From assembly GCF_028372415.1 (NCBI RefSeq), contig NC_092877.1, forward strand, positions 252,603,510-252,667,509: a DNA stretch of 64,000 bases. Direction: 5' to 3'. This stretch comes from Notamacropus eugenii. Lineage: Eukaryota; Chordata; Mammalia; Diprotodontia; Macropodidae. The notes below the pieces were generated by a model, which saw only the letters and a program-made list of their open reading frames with translations, was not told where the DNA came from and ran no database searches. Below, in pieces: positions 58,637-64,000 of this stretch; within the stretch, counting starts at the first letter, position 1, and every line of letters starts with the position of its first letter. Position numbers and translations under genes: made by a program.

Positions 58637-58860
58637 GAGAGGCAACATTCCTTATTCAGCTGAGGGCCAGATTTAGAATCAGGAAGACCTGGGTTCAAGC
58701 CCTAATTCTGACCCATATTAGCCCTGTAAATTTAGACAGATCATTGATTCAGTGCCTCAGGAAATTCTCTAGACTATAAAGTTCTGATCTGGGAAGGGAA
58801 GGGAATTTATACTTTGGGAGATTCCTCCATATTGATTAAATCACAGTTCAGAGTCTTTCA
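58637..58860 (+). mobile_element. tRNA/CORE-type marsupial SINE
   Basis: 'gattTAGAATCAGGAAGACCTGGGTTCAAgccc' is a tRNA-like B-box region. It is followed by 'cctcaggaaattctctagactataaagttctgatctggg', the characteristic marsupial SINE downstream part, and 'ttgattaaatcacagttcagagtc' at the end. Confidence 0.8.
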
Positions 58861-59627
58861 CCCATCCTGAAAAATGACCATTGGAAATGCTTTCATGTTA
58901 ATTTAAATTACATAATTCTGGAAGTTAGTTAATTCTATAATTCATTAACAAAATTGGTACTTAACAGGTTTTGTATCAGAAGTGATACATGTATATAACA
59001 TATGATTGTGCTAGAATTTTATACAACTAAACATGTAATACATTTTTAATCTTAGTAACAATGACTTACTGTTCTAATTATATGACTGTTTCTTTGGTGA
59101 GAAATATCTGGAAGTGTAGTTGAGAACAAATCCTTTCAAGTGATAGCCAATCAGAAAATACATGTGAAATATTTGCCTTAACTTTTGTTCTACATAGAAA
59201 AAAAAAAGAAACATCCCAGATAATAATGACAATTTAATATCCTTAAGAATATCTCCACAAGTTATGTTAGTTGCTTGGATCTTTGTCCTCTTTCTGGTAC
59301 CTGTGAACAGGGATCACTGACAAAAAAACAATTCACATGCTTTCCAAATCTGACCTTGTCCCTTCTGGACCTTTTCAGGATTTAGGCTCCTAATAGAAGC
59401 ATCAGGGTCATTTATGGACAGGTAATGGTAAATCAGGAATGACATTTGCCTAATGAAAGTATATTATGAGAAAAATTCTGAAAAGAAAGTTTGTCCAAGA
59501 AAAAAAAAAAAGGGAATGACTCCCAAACCAAGAAATAGGAAAGTACTCATCAGATACCTGTGATAACCCTCAATGCTGCAAAACACCATACTTTGATGCA
59601 TACCTTTTCTTTACCTGTCAATAGATA
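58861..59627. other. Unassigned sequence
   Basis: No family, exon or RNA gene recognised. Confidence 0.4.
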
Positions 59628-59629
59628 AT

Positions 59630-59740
59630 AGAGGTTGTTCCAAAAGTTAATACAGTTTTAATCCCTTAAACATTATTTTAATTAAAATTAATGGTTTAAA
59701 CTTAAGGCTTTTAAAAGCTTAAGGTGCCACTAGTTTTATT
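59630..59740 (+). mobile_element. Mariner-like MITE relic
   Basis: TA at 59628-59629 is followed by 'gaggttgttccaaaagttaatacagttttaatcc', a mariner-type terminal repeat. The internal 'ggtttaaacttaaggcttttaaaagcttaag' is partly palindromic. The right terminal repeat is degraded ('ggtgccactagtttta'). Confidence 0.45.
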
Positions 59741-60329
59741 TTGTTTTGTTTTGTTTATAATGCATTGGGTACACAGATTTGTACAGGGCACCTAAATTTA
59801 AATTATGTTGATCAATGCTCTTCAAATGCAACTGGACATTGCTAAGGTTTTGATCTCTCTTTCCCCTCACCCCCATTCAAGGCCTTTTCACAAATGCCTG
59901 AGTTAACTGTATTTTCTTTTGAGGTTCATAAAATGAATATGGGGAGAAATAGCTAAAACATTTTAAATAGTCTCCTAATTGTATTATTCAATTATTTAGA
60001 GTTGATATGTTTCTCAATAATAAGTCAGCCAACATTGATTAAACACTTATGCTCCTTTAAGAGGTAGAGGTGAGGAAGTAACAAGTTTCATTTATGAGAC
60101 ACAGTTATGTGACAAACAGTCAGGCTATTTTTGATCAACCTAGAATACATGAAGGGGAACAATAAATGCATAATTCCAGAGAAAAAGGGTAAATTGGAGC
60201 CAAGCTTTGAAGGACTTTAAATGAATGTCCTCACACAATGTAAAATTTCTGTCTTTTCTTTTATGATTAATTAGGTTTTTCATTCTATGACTTCTTTTTA
60301 TCCACTTTAAAAAATTAGTTTACTGAATA

Positions 60330-60505
60330 CTGGAGATAGTACATCTAGGTTCATAGTTTATCTCTGCTATTTATAACTTCTGTGACTTTGATCCTCAGTA
60401 ACTTACAACCTCACTGGGCCTCAGCTTCCTAACCTGTAAATCAAGAGCATTAAACTAAATTGTCTCTAAGGTCTCTTCCATCTCTGATTTATGATCCTAT
60501 AAATG
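60330..60505 (+). mobile_element. MIR/MAR-like CORE-SINE
   Basis: 'cttctgtgactttgatcctcagtaacttacaacctcactgggcctcagcttcctaacctgtaaatcaagagc', then 'aaattgtctctaaggtctcttccatctctgatttatgatcct', matches the marsupial CORE-SINE ending 'tggcctctaaggtcccttccagctctaaatctatgatcc'. Confidence 0.8.
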
Positions 60506-60589
60506 TGATCTCTGTCATTTGACAAGACACTGCATAATTTTCATATCTCTCTCTAATTTGTTGAATAAATAAATCATATTTCCTAGGTT

Positions 60590-61508
60590 CTATCTTTTGC
60601 CCTCTTCTTCTTTCCCTCTATGCTCTCTTGGTAAACTCATCAGCTTCCAGGGCTTAATTGTCATTTCTATGCAGAGGACTCATAGATTTATCATTCTAAC
60701 TTGGGTTTCCCTTCTAAGCTTCAGTTCCTGATCACCAATTGCTTACTGGGAACTTAAATTAGATGTCCTGGTGATATCTTCAAGTCAACATGTCCAAAAC
60801 GTAGCTCCTTATCTTCCTTTTAAACATTTCCAGTTTCAAATATTTCCACTTTTTAGATGGTACCACCACCCTTCCAGCCTCCAAAGTTCATAATGAATCT
60901 TACTATCTGTCTTTCTATCCATCGATCTATCTATTTATCTATCTATCTATCTACCTATCTCTATCTATCCAATGTTTTATTACATGTTGTCATTTCTATT
61001 TTACAATATTATATTTGACTTCTGTCTCCATTCAAACAATCACTTCAGTTGAGTCACTTGCCATTTCTGCCTTACATTATTTCAACAGTTTTCTAATTAG
61101 TCATCTTGTCTGCAGTTTCTCCCCACTTCCATGCATCTTCCACATTGCTCTCCAAGTGATTTTTCTTAAGTGAAGGTTTGACTGTCACTCTCTACTCAGT
61201 TTTGTCCAGTGGCGGCTCCCTATTGTATGTAGGAGGAAGTAAAAGAACCCTCTCTTTACCTTTTAAAGTCCTATACCACATTTCTCTAACCTTTAAAACC
61301 TCATTGTGTATTAATTCTATTCTCTTGAGATCCAGCAAAACTAGCCTTCTCTCTGTTTCTTATACAACATTCTTTCTCATTTCTTTTACACTCACCATTC
61401 TCTGTGCCTATCTCTTAGAACCCCTCTCTTTCTTCAAGATGCTCAAGCACCACCTTCTTTATGGAGCCTTTATCCTCCAACTGCTAGTGCACTTTCTCCC
61501 AAATTTTA
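60590..61508 (+). mobile_element. LINE-2 ORF end and 3'UTR, left part
   Basis: Sense L2 blocks in order: 'tgctctcttggtaaactcatcagcttcc', 'ttagatgtcctggtgatatcttcaagtcaacatgtccaaaacgtagctc', 'ggtaccaccacccttccagcctcc', 'ccagtggcggctccctattg', 'tttaaagtcctataccac', 'cttcaagatgctcaagcaccaccttctttatgga'. The 116-codon frame at 61178-61528 is non-coding L2 3' sequence. A SINE splits the element. Confidence 0.8.
60920..60963. repeat. (ATCT)n microsatellite
   Basis: About ten ATCT units inside the L2. Confidence 0.95.
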
Positions 61509-61755
61509 TTGTTGTTCTGTTGTTTTAAGTTACGTCCAATGCTTTGTCATTCCACTAGGGATTTTCTTGTCAAAGATACTGGAGTGGTTTGCCATTTCCT
61601 TCTCTGCTCATTTTACACATGAAGGAAGTAAGGAAAACAAGATTAAGTGACATCCCCTAGATCACACAGCTAGTAAGTATTTAAGGCCAAATTTGAATTC
61701 AAGGATCCTGACTCCAGGCCCTGTGTGCTATCTACTAGACCATCTAACTGCCAAA
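61509..61755 (-). mobile_element. RTE-tailed tRNA SINE inserted in L2
   Basis: Antisense: the RTE-like tail 'caaagatactggagtggtttgccatttccttctc' (shared with BovB-type elements) comes first, then the CORE-like 'gattaagtgacatcccctagatcacacagctagtaagt', then the tRNA-type head ending 'ctagaccatctaactgcc'. The L2 sequence resumes right after. Confidence 0.85.
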
Positions 61756-61950
61756 CTACCTTGTATTTATATCCCTAATATTTAATCTCTTCATATTTAT
61801 TCTGAAATGCATATTTGTGCATGTCTTCATCATTAAACTGTAAGTTCATTGTTAGTTTTATTATTTTATTAATTGTTTTTCTATCCCCAGTGCTTAAATA
61901 GTGCTCGATACATAGATTGCACTATATTAAACATTTTCAGTGACTGACAA
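61756..61950 (+). mobile_element. LINE-2 3' end, right part
   Basis: 'aaactaccttgtatttatatccc', 'ttaaactgtaagttcattgttag', 'tatccccagtgcttaaatagtgctcgatacatagattgcac' continue and end the L2 begun at 60590. Confidence 0.8.
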
Positions 61951-63130
61951 GTTTTCTAAAATTATTCTATGGTAAACTATTGTTGAAACTTCTTTAGTTC
62001 TTACAGATTTATATTCTCTGTGCTCTGTTTAAAGGGGGAAAAAAGTCCTCCAAAGTCAGATTCTAGTTGTGAAAATTCTGATAATCAACAATTATGTGTA
62101 TGGAGGGAAAGAAACAAAAACATTGGGTATAGGTTTCTTTGGCAGTTTTTCAAACTTCGTATATTTATATGTTAAATCCATCTTATAAAAATAATGAGAG
62201 GCATAATAAGATTATGTGAAAAAAATATGTGAATCCTTTGTCATCTTTAGGTGTAAACTAAGTTATTATCTTTCCTGTGTATCTCATGTCAGTTCTGACT
62301 AAGCCCTCCTTCCACACGACATCTCAATATCTTATTGCCAGCTCTAACTGGCAAAAATAAAACTTTAGCTCCTTGTTACAGTACTGCTACCAGCCCCTTG
62401 TTCCCTGCCAAGAACTACCAGGAGCCTATTTCCCTCACCACAGGGAGAAAAGCTGCCACAGCAGCAAGAAATCCCTTAGAGCAAGGGCTTCTGTCCTTCA
62501 CTTTGCAATTTGTCTCATTGCTCTTCACCCACTTAGAACAAAGTTAATTGTGTGTTGATTTCACTCTGCATTTGACTCAGCACTTAGCATCTAGGAATAC
62601 ATGCCCAGTATAATTGTACCATCCATATTCAGAAATGCCAGCAGAGCTTTGTCTAATCACCAGAGCAAGAGAAAATCTAATATCGTTCACACAGAATCAT
62701 GAAATAATGAGATTCAGTGCTTTAATATGCATGATGTTATTAGAATTTTCTTTAGCTATGGAATCTTCTGCTCCTCCCTCTCATTCCCCAAAGTAATAGG
62801 TCATTGAGCTTCTATTAAAGACACACAAACATAATATTACTTTAGGATGCAAAGACATATTTGTATTTTGATACTTTTGCCATGAATAAACTAAAAAAAA
62901 AAAACAAGTATCATTTCAGATACAAACTCTAATCCTTTTATCACAATGTACATCTTATCAGTTCCCTTTCAGCTTTCTAAAGGCTTAGTTAAGTAAACAT
63001 GTATGATTGAGAAGTGTTTCTCATTTTCTTTGGACGATTAAGAGATTTGTTGCTAGAATATTCAGTACCCTAGTTTATACATACAGAGAACACACACACA
63101 CAAATTCCTAGAATATGTATACACTCAGGA
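61951..63130. other. Mostly unassigned sequence
   Basis: A slightly GC-richer piece at 62280-62560 contains AATAAA at about 62357 and may be an LTR fragment, but no ends were found. An A run lies at about 62893-62905. Confidence 0.35.
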
Positions 63131-63134
63131 TTTA

Positions 63135-63172
63135 AACTTAAATAACTTTAAATTGCACTAAGATTTTTGGAA
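63135..63172 (-). mobile_element. Mariner-like MITE end fragment
   Basis: 'taaataactttaaattgcactaagatttttggaac' is the opposite-strand form of a mariner-type end (gttccaaaaatcttagtgcaattt), similar to the element at 59630. Confidence 0.4.
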
Positions 63173-63219
63173 CATGTGTATGTTACTGAGCCTATGTATA
63201 TATGTATTCATATATAAAT

Positions 63220-63345
63220 ATGGTAGGAAACACGTGCACTTGCATTTCCTAGTATATATGTTTATTTCCTGGTATATATGTTTGTTTTCCATATACATAT
63301 GTATATATGTGTGTGAGTGTGTGTGTGTGTGTGTGTGTTCCTAGT
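63220..63345. repeat. Short tandem repeat plus (TATG)n/(TG)n
   Basis: 'ttcctagtatatatgttta' is repeated in tandem as 'ttcctggtatatatgtttg', followed by TATG units and a TG run at about 63308-63338. Confidence 0.85.
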
Positions 63346-63390
63346 ATATACCATAAAGACAAATTTTCAGTGGCACTGACATATGCATGT

Positions 63391-63545
63391 ATCTTTATAC
63401 TATATTATATATATATGAATATCTTTTGATATATATCTCACATACAGATAGAAAATTCCAAAAGCCCTGCTCTTAATTTTCCAAAAAAAAATAAGAAATG
63501 GATTACATATATACATGAATGCATGTGTCTGTATATATGTGTGTT
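63391..63545. repeat. TA/TATG low-complexity stretch
   Basis: Several TATATA and TGTATA runs, with no element assigned. Confidence 0.75.
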
Positions 63546-63734
63546 TTATAAACAACTGTATGTAGCTTGTAATTAGTAGGGAAATTTTGTTGTGTTTACT
63601 AAAATTTCAATTTAAAGAAACACTTTACTTACTATAACCTTAAAAGTAAATAAGAGGAAATAAATAGCAGTATGTAATAAGAAAATAATCACTTCAAAAG
63701 AAAAAAATGGTTTAACAATGATTCTGGTTTAAGT

Positions 63735-63945
63735 AAAAAGATAGAATGGTGTAGTGGAAAGATGCTGGATTTGGAGTCAATGAACTTAGATTAAAATTCT
63801 AAATTTTTAATTAATATCTGTATGACTTTGGACAATTCACTTTAGTTCTGTGGCCCTCAGTTTAGTTGTCTTTATTTTTTTATTTTTTGCAAAATGAGGG
63901 AATTGGAATAAATGACCTCTAAAATCCTTTCTGATTCTAAAAATG
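63735..63945 (+). mobile_element. MIR/MAR-like CORE-SINE
   Basis: 'agaatggtgtagtggaaagatgctggatttggagtcaatgaac', 'tgtatgactttggacaattcactttagttctgtggccctcagttt', 'gcaaaatgagggaattggaataaatgacctctaaaatcctttctgattctaaa' give head, core and 3' end of a nearly full-length SINE, with a T-rich insertion in the middle. Confidence 0.85.
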
Positions 63946-64000
63946 ATGATTTTATGGTATAAAGAACCTCTAAGAACTACTCATAGGGGAAGCTGATAGC

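Noticed and set aside
61178..61528. 116-codon plus-strand frame rich in Leu and Ser resembling a membrane protein
   Set aside because: It is L2 3'-end sequence in sense orientation plus the start of a SINE.

Overview
This is a stretch of nuclear DNA from a mammal, almost certainly a marsupial. No prokaryotic, phage or organellar organisation is visible. The base composition is AT-rich, open reading frames are short and mostly accidental, and nearly every recognisable object is a transposable-element relic. The marsupial call rests on families recognised from memory: LINE-1 copies with the long pyrimidine-rich antisense 3' ends typical of marsupials, half-L1 (HAL1) copies carrying ORF1 but no ORF2, tRNA-type SINEs with RTE/BovB-like tails, an RTE LINE, and abundant LINE-2, LINE-3/CR1 and MIR/CORE-SINE debris. 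One SINE type (24668-24982 and about 52200-52400) looks like families of Australian marsupials, but the species cannot be fixed from this window.

Layout. 0-10 kb: L2 and MIR fragments, a complete HAL1 on the minus strand (4538-7331) with target-site duplications, an L2 3' end, and an L3/CR1 split by an L2. 12-19 kb: an L1 3' end with a readable ORF2 C-terminus, an ORF-less mini-L1 (15176-16151) with target-site duplications, and an L1 5' end with an ORF1 coiled coil (17280-18697). 23-28 kb: a nested cluster of L1s, one SINE with target-site duplications, a pentanucleotide array, and a solo endogenous-retrovirus LTR (26389-26906) with a 6-bp target duplication inside L1 ORF2. 29-35 kb: a long (TA)n tract, a 0.4-kb sequence present twice with an internal hairpin, and an RTE LINE with recognisable reverse-transcriptase remnants. 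36-43 kb: a second HAL1 (36661-39048) inserted in an L2, a 5'-truncated L1, and an LTR-like element. 43-64 kb: L3 interrupted by L2, many SINE fragments, further L1 3' ends, an L2 interrupted by a SINE, and mariner-like MITE relics.

No confident host gene was found. The only stretch that could be host coding sequence is 48938-49168. It is a 76-codon open frame directly after a splice-acceptor-like site, ends in a tail containing an NPxY-like motif, and has an AATAAA about 180 bp downstream. It could be a terminal exon, an exon relic or chance. The window is therefore most likely intergenic or deep intronic. Repeat names come from pattern memory without a database, so most element edges are approximate. 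Edges supported by target-site duplications are stated as such.
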